Source of the DNA: Lutibacter sp.
GTDB lineage: Bacteria; Bacteroidota; Bacteroidia; Flavobacteriales; Flavobacteriaceae
NCBI RefSeq assembly: GCF_016342705.1
Contig: NZ_JAEINV010000001.1
Coordinates: 310,001-374,000 of the forward strand
Length of the DNA: 64,000 nt
Reading direction: 5' to 3'
The notes under the pieces were generated by a model. That model had not been told where the DNA came from, made no database searches, and saw only the letters and a list, made by a program, of their open reading frames with translations. Positions 37,377-44,018 of this stretch are shown here, in pieces (positions within the stretch are counted from its first letter, which is position 1; each line of letters opens with the position of its first letter). The position numbers and the translations under genes are program-made.

Positions 37377-39112
37377 TGAAGTTTAAAAAGTTTATTCCAA
37401 TTTTAGAATGGTTGCCAAATTATCAAAAAGCTTGGTTTAAAGATGATTTTGGAGCAGGATTAACCGTTGGAATAATGTTAATTCCTCAAGGGATTGCCTA
37501 TGCAATGATTGCTGGATTACCACCAATTTACGGTTTGTATACGGCAATGATTCCTCAAATAATTTATGCAATATTTGGAACTTCTCGCCAATTAGCTGTT
37601 GGACCAGTAGCAATGGATTCGTTAATTGTGGCTTCTGGTGTTGCAACATTAGCAGAAGTTGGCACAGAACATTTTATTGAGTTTGCCATTTTACTGGCAT
37701 TTATAATGGGTGTTTTACAAGTATTGTTTGGAATATTTAAGCTAGGATTTTTAGTTAATTTTTTATCGCGTCCTGTTATTAGTGGATTTACATCTGCGGC
37801 AGCATTAATTATTGCATTAAGTCAGCTTAAAAATTTATTAGGTGTAAATCTACAAAAAGGAAATAAAATTCATGAACTACTAATTGAAGTTTACCATCAT
37901 ATTAATGAAATAAACTGGATTACTTTTGCCATTGGTATTATATCCATACTAATTTTGGTGTTTTTTAAAAAATTGACAAAAAAAATTCCGGCAGCATTAG
38001 TTTTAGTGGTGTTAGGAATAATAGTTGTTAAATATTTAAATTTAAATGAAATTGGCGTGAAAATAATTGGTGATATTCCGCAAGGATTACCAGCTTTTAA
38101 AATACCAAGTTTTAGTCTAGATGTAATTATTGATTTATTTCCTATTGCATTAACCTTATCTTTCATCGCTTTTTTAGAAGCAATATCCGTTGCTAAAGCC
38201 ATAGAATTAAAGCACAAAAACTATAAAGTAAACCCAAACCAAGAGTTAATAGCTATTGGAATGGGAAATATTGTTGGGTCATTTTTTCAAACGTATCCAG
38301 CGACCGGAGGGCTGTCTAGATCTGCAGTAAATAATCAACTTGGTGCAAAAACTCCTATGGCAGCAATTATTTCAAGTGTAATTGTTGGCTTAACATTGTT
38401 GTTTTTAACGCCCGTTTTTTATTATTTACCACAAGCTGTTTTAGCAGCAATTATTATTGTGGCAGTTTTTGGATTGTTAGATTTTACGGTGCCAAAACAA
38501 TTGCTTAAATACTCTAAAAGAGAGTTGGTAATTTTAAATATAACTTTAATAATAACAGCAACAATAGGTATTAAAGAGGGTATATTTATTGGGGTAATTT
38601 TGTCTTTAGGAATGTTAATTTATAGAAGTACTAAACCTCATATTGCAATATTAGGAAGAATTCCAAATACACATTTTTATAGAAATATTAAAAGATTTGA
38701 AGGTTTATTGGAAATTAATCCTGCCGTTTTAATTGTGCGCTTTGATGCACAATTATTTTTTGCTAATGTTCAATATTTTAAAGATCAATTAGAAGAATAT
38801 GTTGAAGAAAAAGGAACAGGTTTAAAATTAATTATTATTGATGGTGAAAGTATTAATACCATTGATAGTTCTGGTATTTATATGATGAATGATGTTATTT
38901 CAAAATACCATAGCAATCAAATTGAAATTGCGCTTACAGGGATGAAAGGACCCGTACGTGATGTTTTAGAAAAAAGCGGGGTTATGCAAAAAATAAGGTA
39001 TGAAAATTGTTTTATGAGTATTCAAGAAGCTGTTGATGCATATGAAGATACGGTTAAAAATAAAGAATTAGAACTAAAATATTTTGAATATATAAAGCAA
39101 ACAAACAATTAA
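37376..39112 (+). CDS. SulP-family anion transporter with STAS domain (second copy)
   Basis: A 578-residue paralogue of the preceding gene, opening with LEWLPNYQKAWFKDDFGAG and IMLIPQGIAYAMIAGLPPIYGLY-type sequence. SFFQTYPATGGLSRSAVNNQLGAKTP is the conserved segment after helix 8, and the STAS domain occupies about 440-555 (LIIIDGESINTIDSSGIYMM, with a Ser at the phosphorylation-like site). It lacks the Cys-rich tail of its neighbour. The stop of the first gene and this ATG share one base. The pair may act as a heteromer or handle two related anions. The substrate is unproven. Confidence 0.9.
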   Translation: MKFKKFIPILEWLPNYQKAWFKDDFGAGLTVGIMLIPQGIAYAMIAGLPPIYGLYTAMIPQIIYAIFGTSRQLAVGPVAMDSLIVASGVATLAEVGTEHFIEFAILLAFIMGVLQVLFGIFKLGFLVNFLSRPVISGFTSAAALIIALSQLKNLLGVNLQKGNKIHELLIEVYHHINEINWITFAIGIISILILVFFKKLTKKIPAALVLVVLGIIVVKYLNLNEIGVKIIGDIPQGLPAFKIPSFSLDVIIDLFPIALTLSFIAFLEAISVAKAIELKHKNYKVNPNQELIAIGMGNIVGSFFQTYPATGGLSRSAVNNQLGAKTPMAAIISSVIVGLTLLFLTPVFYYLPQAVLAAIIIVAVFGLLDFTVPKQLLKYSKRELVILNITLIITATIGIKEGIFIGVILSLGMLIYRSTKPHIAILGRIPNTHFYRNIKRFEGLLEINPAVLIVRFDAQLFFANVQYFKDQLEEYVEEKGTGLKLIIIDGESINTIDSSGIYMMNDVISKYHSNQIEIALTGMKGPVRDVLEKSGVMQKIRYENCFMSIQEAVDAYEDTVKNKELELKYFEYIKQTNN

Positions 39113-39135
39113 AGTTTTCTTAAAAAAGTTGTTTA

Positions 39136-39151
39136 TGTAACCTCAGTTACA
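39136..39151 (+). promoter_or_regulatory. Crp/Fnr-type palindrome upstream of the persulfide dioxygenase gene
   Basis: TGTAACCTCAGTTACA: perfect 6-base arms around 4 bases. Its centre (39143.5) is 28.5 bases before the first T of the -7 element, exactly as at the sulP promoter. Confidence 0.7.
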
Positions 39152-39171
39152 AAAAAAAAGAACGTTTCATG

Positions 39172-39179
39172 TAGATTTG
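39172..39179 (+). promoter_or_regulatory. -7 element for the persulfide dioxygenase gene
   Basis: TAGATTTG, full TAnnTTTG, 43 bases before the ATG. An inverted repeat ATGTAG (39169-39174) and CTACAT (39185-39190) spans it. Confidence 0.5.
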
Positions 39180-39222
39180 AAAAACTACATACTAAGTTTA
39201 ATAATATATAAATCAGAGAATT

Positions 39223-40638
39223 ATGAAAGTTGAACAATTATTTACAGGCTGCCTTGCAGAAATGGCTTACTACATTGAATCTAATGGAGAAGCTGCAATT
39301 ATTGATCCTCTTAGAGAAACCGAACCATATATAGAAATGGCAAAAGCAGATGGGGCTAAAATTAAATATGTTTTTTTAACTCACTTTCATGCCGATTTTG
39401 TTTCTGGTCAAGTAGATTTAGCCAAAAAAACTGGAGCCACCATCGTTTTTGGTCCAAACGCAAATCCAAACTATGATATTCATCAAGGTAAAGATGGAGA
39501 ATTATTTCAAATAGGAAATATTTTATTGAAACTATTGCATACTCCTGGTCATACAATGGAGTCTTCTTCTTATGTTTTGATTGATAAAAATGAAAAAACG
39601 CCATATGTATTTACTGGTGATTGCTTATTTATTGGTGATGTGGGAAGACCGGATTTAGCTGTAAAATCTGATTTAACTCAGGCAGATTTGGCGGGTCATT
39701 TATTTGACTCACTTCGAAATAAAATAATGACATTGCCAGATGATATTATTGTATATCCTAATCATGGTGCGGGTTCTGCTTGTGGGAAGAATATGAGTTC
39801 AGAAACTTTTGACACTTTAGGAAATCAGAAGAAAACAAACTATGCCTTAAGAGCAGACATGACTAAAGAAGAGTTCATTACTGAAGTAACAACTGGTTTA
39901 AAACCAGCACCACAGTATTTTGGTAATAACGTAAGAATGAATAAAGGTGTTAATACTAGTATAGACGAAATTTTACATAGAGGAACAACCCCCCTTGATG
40001 CCGCAACATTTAAAGAAATGAGTGAACGTGATGATATTTTAGTGGTTGATACACGTTCAAAAGAAGAATATACAGAAGAAGGAACCGTTCCTGGAGCCTG
40101 GTATATTGGAGCAGATGGAGGTTTTGCACCTTGGGTTGGCGCTTTAATTCCTAATATAAAACAAAAAATTATTTTTATTGCTGAAGGTGGACGGGAACAT
40201 GAGGTAGTAACACGTTTTTCAAGAGTTGGTTATGATCATACCTTTGGCTTTTTGCGTGGAGGAATGCACGCTTGGTTAGCCGCCGGATTTGAAGCTGATA
40301 AAATTGGATCTATGTCAGCCACTCAATTTGCAAATAAATTGAAAGAAGGAACAATAGGCAAAGCACTTGACGTGAGAAAAGAATCTGAATATCTTTCAGA
40401 ACATGTTGTTGGAGTAGAAAATTTTCCTTTAGATTATATTCATTCAAATTTTGCTGAAATAAAGTCAGATACAACTTATGTACTGCATTGTGCTAGCGGT
40501 TATCGATCATTAATTGCTGCATCAATTTTTAAAGCAAATGGAGTAGAAAATGTGTTTGATGTGAGAGGAGGCTTTAAGGATATTAAAGATACTGAGGCAA
40601 AATTAACAGATTATGTTTGTCCAACAACATTATTATAA
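39223..40638 (+). CDS. Persulfide dioxygenase (ETHE1-like) fused to two rhodanese domains
   Basis: A 471-residue protein. Residues 1-250 are a metallo-beta-lactamase-fold dioxygenase: THFHADFVSG at 53-62 (His54, His56, Asp58), LLHTPGHTMESSSYVL and VFTGDCLFIGDVGRPDL, giving the iron ligands of the ETHE1 class. Two rhodanese domains follow: the first (about 270-365) has EGGRE where the active Cys should be, so is probably structural; the second (about 370-471) keeps CASGYRS. It would oxidise glutathione- or thiol-bound persulfide to sulfite, with the second rhodanese moving sulfane sulfur. The order is the same as in CstB-like proteins. Own promoter upstream; strong terminator downstream. Confidence 0.9.
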   Translation: MKVEQLFTGCLAEMAYYIESNGEAAIIDPLRETEPYIEMAKADGAKIKYVFLTHFHADFVSGQVDLAKKTGATIVFGPNANPNYDIHQGKDGELFQIGNILLKLLHTPGHTMESSSYVLIDKNEKTPYVFTGDCLFIGDVGRPDLAVKSDLTQADLAGHLFDSLRNKIMTLPDDIIVYPNHGAGSACGKNMSSETFDTLGNQKKTNYALRADMTKEEFITEVTTGLKPAPQYFGNNVRMNKGVNTSIDEILHRGTTPLDAATFKEMSERDDILVVDTRSKEEYTEEGTVPGAWYIGADGGFAPWVGALIPNIKQKIIFIAEGGREHEVVTRFSRVGYDHTFGFLRGGMHAWLAAGFEADKIGSMSATQFANKLKEGTIGKALDVRKESEYLSEHVVGVENFPLDYIHSNFAEIKSDTTYVLHCASGYRSLIAASIFKANGVENVFDVRGGFKDIKDTEAKLTDYVCPTTLL

Positions 40639-40662
40639 ATGTTCTTTTTTATTTAATATTTT

Positions 40663-40687
40663 GGGGAGTTTTTAACTCCCCTTTTTT
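40663..40687 (+). terminator. Terminator after the persulfide dioxygenase gene
   Basis: Arms GGGGAGTT and AACTCCCC with a short T loop and six T's, 24 bases after the stop. Confidence 0.9.
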
Positions 40688-40696
40688 ATTTTTATT

Positions 40697-40712
40697 CGTA
40701 ACTTTAGTTACC
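40697..40712 (+). promoter_or_regulatory. Crp/Fnr-type palindrome upstream of the rhodanese operon
   Basis: CGTAACTTTAGTTACC: perfect arms GTAAC and GTTAC around 4 bases. Its centre (40704.5) is 29.5 bases before the -7 element, one base more than at the two preceding sites. Confidence 0.65.
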
Positions 40713-40729
40713 ACATTCCAAAATGTGGT
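40710..40729. repeat. Second inverted repeat in the rhodanese promoter
   Basis: Arms ACCACATT and AATGTGGT, perfect over 8 bases around CCAA, lying between the Crp/Fnr-type site and the -7 element. It could be a second operator. Confidence 0.5.
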
Positions 40730-40733
40730 TAGG

Positions 40734-40741
40734 TACATTTG
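40734..40741 (+). promoter_or_regulatory. -7 element for the rhodanese operon
   Basis: TACATTTG, full TAnnTTTG, 23 bases before the ATG at 40765. It lies inside a longer upstream open frame and so decides the shorter start. Confidence 0.55.
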
Positions 40742-40764
40742 TCAAAAATCAAAAATATATAAAT

Positions 40765-41166
40765 ATGAAATTAAAATTAGGGGTTGTTTTATTTATGCTA
40801 TTTATTAGCTTAGGCTGTAATTCTAAACCACCATTAAACGAACAAGAAAAATCGGCAATCCATGTTGTAAAGCCTGCTGAGTTTAAAGAGAAATCAATAA
40901 ATCAAGTTATTATTGATATTAGAACACCACAAGAATTTAATCAAGGCCATATTGAAGGCGCAATAAATATCAATTTTTTTGATAATTCATTTATTGAGCA
41001 AATTGGAAAATACGACAAATCAAAACCTATTTTTTTGTATTGTAGATCAGGTAATAGAACATCTTCTGCGGCAGCAAAAGTTGCAAAATTAGGATATGGA
41101 GAAATTTATGATTTACAAGGAGGAATTATGAGTTGGTCTAGAGAAAATCTTCAAATAATAAAATAA
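40765..41166 (+). CDS. Rhodanese-domain lipoprotein
   Basis: A 133-residue protein: lipoprotein signal MKLKLGVVLFMLFISLGCNS with lipid-site Cys18, then one rhodanese domain (about 35-130) with the active-site loop YCRSGNRTSS. Anchored to a membrane on the periplasmic side, it would accept or donate sulfane sulfur outside the cytoplasm. It starts a probable operon: 1 base before the DUF3365 gene, then the SQR-like flavoprotein. The start at 40765 is set by the signal peptide and by the promoter at 40734. Confidence 0.9.
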   Translation: MKLKLGVVLFMLFISLGCNSKPPLNEQEKSAIHVVKPAEFKEKSINQVIIDIRTPQEFNQGHIEGAININFFDNSFIEQIGKYDKSKPIFLYCRSGNRTSSAAAKVAKLGYGEIYDLQGGIMSWSRENLQIIK

Positions 41167-41167
41167 A

Positions 41168-41737
41168 ATGGTAAAAAAAATATTTTTTCTAATAACAATT
41201 GTGGTTGCGTTAGTTTCCTGTAATACTTCTTTTTCAGAAAAAGACAAAGAAGCATATACTTTAAAAGGGAAAGAAATTGCAGAAGCTGCATTTTTAGAAT
41301 TAAGCACGCAACTTACTGAACAAATGAAAGCAGGTGGTCCAGCGCAAGCTATTCCGTTTTGTAATCAAAAGGCCATGCGAATAACAAATCAATTATCAGA
41401 AAAATTTGAAGCTACTATTAAACGAACTTCAAATGATTTAAGAAATGACCAAAACGCTCCTTCAAAAAGAGAATTAGAAATTTTAGATGAATTTCATAAA
41501 ACCAAGTTGGAAGGAAAACCATTAAAACCTATTGTTGAAGTTGATGCAACTAATAAAAAGCATTTTTATGCGCCAATTATTATGAAAGCCAATTGCTTAG
41601 TTTGTCATGGCACTATAAATGAAACAGTGAATATTAAAACAGATTCTATTATAAAATCATTATATCCAAATGATAAAGCAATAGGGTATAACGAAGGTGA
41701 TTTAAGAGGGATTTGGAGTATTACTTTTAAAAATTAA
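41168..41737 (+). CDS. DUF3365 haem-binding lipoprotein
   Basis: A 189-residue protein with a lipoprotein signal (MVKKIFFLITIVVALVSCN, Cys18) and the DUF3365 fold (Tll0287-like), which is a sensor-type haem domain. The single haem motif CLVCHG is at about residue 155, preceded by PAQAIPFCNQKAMR near 55-70 and FYAPIIMKANC. As a periplasmic mono-haem protein in a sulfide operon it may take electrons or sense redox state or sulfide; there is no direct proof. It lies 1 base after the rhodanese gene and 4 bases before the SQR-like gene. Confidence 0.85.
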   Translation: MVKKIFFLITIVVALVSCNTSFSEKDKEAYTLKGKEIAEAAFLELSTQLTEQMKAGGPAQAIPFCNQKAMRITNQLSEKFEATIKRTSNDLRNDQNAPSKRELEILDEFHKTKLEGKPLKPIVEVDATNKKHFYAPIIMKANCLVCHGTINETVNIKTDSIIKSLYPNDKAIGYNEGDLRGIWSITFKN

Positions 41738-41741
41738 AATT

Positions 41742-43199
41742 ATGGCAAAAGTAGTTGTTTTAGGAGCAGGGATTTCTGGCCACACGGCAGTTTCCTATTT
41801 AAGTAAAAGCCTTAAAAACCCACATGAAGTAGTGATGGTTTCTCCCAATAGTAATTTTCAATGGGTACCTTCAAATATTTGGGTTGGTGTTGGATTAATG
41901 ACTCCAGATCAGGTGAAATTTGCATTGGCGCCTGTGTATAAAAAAATGGGTGTAGATTATAAACAAGCATTAGCTGTATCTATAAATCCAGAAGGAGATG
42001 TAGATAATTCAAAAGGATTTGTAACTATTAAATATGTTTCTGAAGATAAAAAAGATATTGAAGAAAAAGTTACTTACGATTATTTAATAAATGCCACAGG
42101 ACCAAAATTAAATTTTGAAGCAACAGAAGGATTAGGCCCAAAAAAACATACAGAATCTGTTTGTACATATGATCACGCTGCACACGCCTGGACCAAACTG
42201 CAAGAGTCTTTAAAGAAAATGGAAAATGGTGAAAGACAAACGTTTTTAATTGGAACTGGACACGCTATGGCTACTTGCCAAGGTGCTGCTTTTGAGTATA
42301 TTTTAAATATAGCTTTTGAAATTAAAAAGCGTAAACTTCAACATTTAGCCGATTTATGGTGGATAACCAATGAATATGAGTTGGGTGATTTTGGTATGGG
42401 AGGTGCTTATATTAAAAGAAATGGATATATAACACCAACCAAAATTTTTGCTGAATCTATTTTAAAAGAATATGGCGTACAATGGATTAAGCAAGCTGGT
42501 GTACAAAAAGTTGAAAAAGGAGTGGTGTATTATGAAAATTTAAGAGGAGAGCATAAAACTGTAAATTTTGATTTTGCCATGTTAATTCCTGGGTTTACTG
42601 GTGCTGGTATGAAAGCTTTTAATAAAAAGAATGAAGATATTAGTGCTGAAATTTTTGTTGCTAATGGAATGATGAAAGTTGATGCAGATTATACGCCTAA
42701 AGCATATGAAGAATGGAAAGCAGAAGATTGGCCAGAAACATATCAAAGTGTAAAATACGCAAATGTTTATGCGGCTGGAATTGCTTTTGCACCACCGCAT
42801 GCAATGTCTAAACCAATGGAAAGTCCGAATGGGACGAAAATATTTCCAACACCTCCAAGAACAGGAATGCCATCAGGTGTAATAGGTAAAATTGTAGCGC
42901 AAAATATTATTCATTCTATAAAAGTGGGTAAAATTGAACATCCACATAGGGCTTCTATGGCTAAGATGGGTGCTGCCTGTATAGTTTCTGCCGGATATGG
43001 TTTAAGAAAGGGTCAAGCAGCTGTAATGACTGTAAATCCAATTGTTCAAGATTGGGAAAAATATCCAAAATGGGGAAGGAATATTGATGATACCGTTGGA
43101 GTGGTGGGTACAGCAGGACATTGGATGAAATTATTTATGCATTATATGTTTTTATATAAAGCAAAAGCAAAACCTTTTTGGTGGTTAATTCCAGAATAA
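41742..43199 (+). CDS. Sulfide:quinone reductase-like FAD/NAD(P)-binding flavoprotein
   Basis: A 485-residue flavoprotein of the SQR/FCSD superfamily. FAD-binding VVLGAGISGHTAVSYL at 5-20, DYLINATGPKLNFEAT near 113-128 and PHAMSKPMESPNG near 352-364. Three Cys fall at positions expected for an SQR-like redox site: Cys141 (SVCTYDHA), Cys179 (MATCQGAA) and Cys413 (GAACIVSAG). The C-terminal 60 residues (GHWMKLFMHYMFLYKAKAKP) are amphipathic, consistent with binding the membrane surface. It would oxidise sulfide or a thiol-persulfide and reduce quinone. It differs in sequence from the second SQR at 44 kb, so the window holds two subtypes. Confidence 0.82.
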   Translation: MAKVVVLGAGISGHTAVSYLSKSLKNPHEVVMVSPNSNFQWVPSNIWVGVGLMTPDQVKFALAPVYKKMGVDYKQALAVSINPEGDVDNSKGFVTIKYVSEDKKDIEEKVTYDYLINATGPKLNFEATEGLGPKKHTESVCTYDHAAHAWTKLQESLKKMENGERQTFLIGTGHAMATCQGAAFEYILNIAFEIKKRKLQHLADLWWITNEYELGDFGMGGAYIKRNGYITPTKIFAESILKEYGVQWIKQAGVQKVEKGVVYYENLRGEHKTVNFDFAMLIPGFTGAGMKAFNKKNEDISAEIFVANGMMKVDADYTPKAYEEWKAEDWPETYQSVKYANVYAAGIAFAPPHAMSKPMESPNGTKIFPTPPRTGMPSGVIGKIVAQNIIHSIKVGKIEHPHRASMAKMGAACIVSAGYGLRKGQAAVMTVNPIVQDWEKYPKWGRNIDDTVGVVGTAGHWMKLFMHYMFLYKAKAKPFWWLIPE

Positions 43200-43214
43200 T
43201 TTAAAACGAAACAG

Positions 43215-43379
43215 ATGAAAACAACAACAGATAAAACAGTACCATATAGTAATATTTCCTTTGGAACTGAACCAACAAAATTGGTTCGGTTTATGAGAGT
43301 TTTCTTTCCATATCAGATTTACAATTTTTTTAAATTAAATTTAAAAGTAATGATGATAGTTGTTAGAGGGCATTCATAA
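43215..43379 (+). CDS. 54-residue protein after the SQR-like gene
   Basis: An open frame from ATG at 43215 to TAA at 43377-43379: 54 residues beginning MKTTTDKTVPYSNISFGTEP, with a core TKLVRFMRVFFPYQIYNFFK and a C-terminal VMMIVVRGHS. It lies 15 bases after the SQR-like stop in the same direction, uses codons like its neighbours, and has a hydrophobic, basic central stretch that may be amphipathic. No homologous domain recognised. It could be a small accessory subunit for membrane attachment of the flavoprotein. Confidence 0.55.
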   Translation: MKTTTDKTVPYSNISFGTEPTKLVRFMRVFFPYQIYNFFKLNLKVMMIVVRGHS

Positions 43380-43391
43380 AAATTAATTTTG

Positions 43392-43399
43392 TAATTTTG
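43392..43399 (+). promoter_or_regulatory. -7 element for the HMA-like gene
   Basis: TAATTTTG, full TAnnTTTG, 18 bases before the ATG at 43418. No Crp/Fnr-type palindrome at the matching distance. Confidence 0.45.
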
Positions 43400-43417
43400 T
43401 ACTCTAAAAATAATAGT

Positions 43418-43690
43418 ATGACAACGTTAGAAATATTAAACTTAAAATGTGGCGGTTGTGCCAATTCTATTAAAAAAGGATTGTTAGCAATTGATGGAGT
43501 TACTGATGTTTCTGTAGACTTAGAAGCTTCAAAAGTAACTATAGACACCAAAGATAATTCGGTTTTAACTGAAGTGAAAAATAAACTTTCAACTATGGGT
43601 TACCCAGAAGTTGGAGATGCTAATACAATAATTCACAAAGCAAAATCTTTTGTTAGTTGCGCAACTGGAAGAATGACTTCAGAATCTTAA
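43418..43690 (+). CDS. Small HMA-like (heavy-metal-associated domain) protein
   Basis: A 90-residue protein. Residues 1-65 form an HMA fold with LKCGGCANSIKKGLLAIDGV; Cys11 and Cys14 would bind a soft metal ion such as copper(I), or take part in thiol chemistry. The C-terminal 20 residues add a third Cys (FVSCATGRMTSES). The site reads CGGC with no preceding Met as in MxCxxC of classical CopZ. In a sulfide island it could handle copper mobilised by sulfide, or carry persulfide sulfur; both are inference. An upstream in-frame ATG at 43397 overlaps the promoter, so 43418 is preferred. Confidence 0.8.
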   Translation: MTTLEILNLKCGGCANSIKKGLLAIDGVTDVSVDLEASKVTIDTKDNSVLTEVKNKLSTMGYPEVGDANTIIHKAKSFVSCATGRMTSES

Positions 43691-43700
43691 AAAACTAGTT

Positions 43701-43910
43701 ATGAAAAAAAACGTAGGTAGTACAGATAAGATAGTGAGAATGGTTTTGGCTATTGCAATAGGTTATTTTGCGTATTCAACAGTGTTTGAAACTAGTTGGA
43801 TTCAATATGTATTATATGTAATTGCTGGGATAATGCTAGTCACTCCAATCACTGGATTTTGTCCTCTTTATACACTTTTTGGAGTAAATACTTGTGAAAT
43901 AAAAGAATAA
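43701..43910 (+). CDS. DUF2892 (YgaP-like) small membrane protein
   Basis: A 69-residue protein: KNVGSTDKIVRMVLAIAIG at the start, two hydrophobic helices (about 11-25 and 34-48) and the end motif GFCPLYTLFGVNTCEIKE with two Cys. DUF2892 is the transmembrane part of YgaP, whose other half is a rhodanese, so its presence beside rhodanese genes fits sulfur handling at the membrane. It follows the HMA-like gene by 10 bases, and is followed by the 50-base palindrome. Confidence 0.85.
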   Translation: MKKNVGSTDKIVRMVLAIAIGYFAYSTVFETSWIQYVLYVIAGIMLVTPITGFCPLYTLFGVNTCEIKE

Positions 43911-43926
43911 GTAACCATAGATTTTA

Positions 43927-43976
43927 AAAAAAAAGCACTTTAATGTGATTATAATCACATTAAAGTGCTTTTTTTT
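43927..43976. terminator. 50-base perfect palindrome: terminator plus Crp/Fnr-type site
   Basis: Bases 43927-43976 read the same on both strands, with no mismatch (centre 43951.5). The outer A and T tracts and GCACTTTAATGTGATT stem form a strong hairpin that ends the HMA-DUF2892 transcript. The central 16 bases, TGTGATTATAATCACA (43944-43959), match the Crp/Fnr-type site of this island, and their centre is 28.5 bases before a -7-like element at 43980. One structure may thus both end one unit and control the next. Confidence 0.8.
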
Positions 43977-43979
43977 ATT

Positions 43980-43987
43980 TAATTTTC
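43980..43987 (+). promoter_or_regulatory. -7-like element before the second SQR gene
   Basis: TAATTTTC matches TAnnTTTG except for the last base. Its distance from the Crp/Fnr-type core is 28.5 bases, as at sulP and the dioxygenase gene. Confidence 0.45.
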
Positions 43988-44018
43988 TTAGTTGAAAGTT
44001 AATTTAAAATAGTCTATT

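Noticed and set aside
40723-40764. Longer N-terminus for the rhodanese lipoprotein
   Set aside because: Would begin before the -7 element; the lipoprotein signal starts at 40765.
40617-40808. Open frame of 63 residues overlapping the dioxygenase terminator
   Set aside because: It spans a strong hairpin and the operator, and has no coding character.
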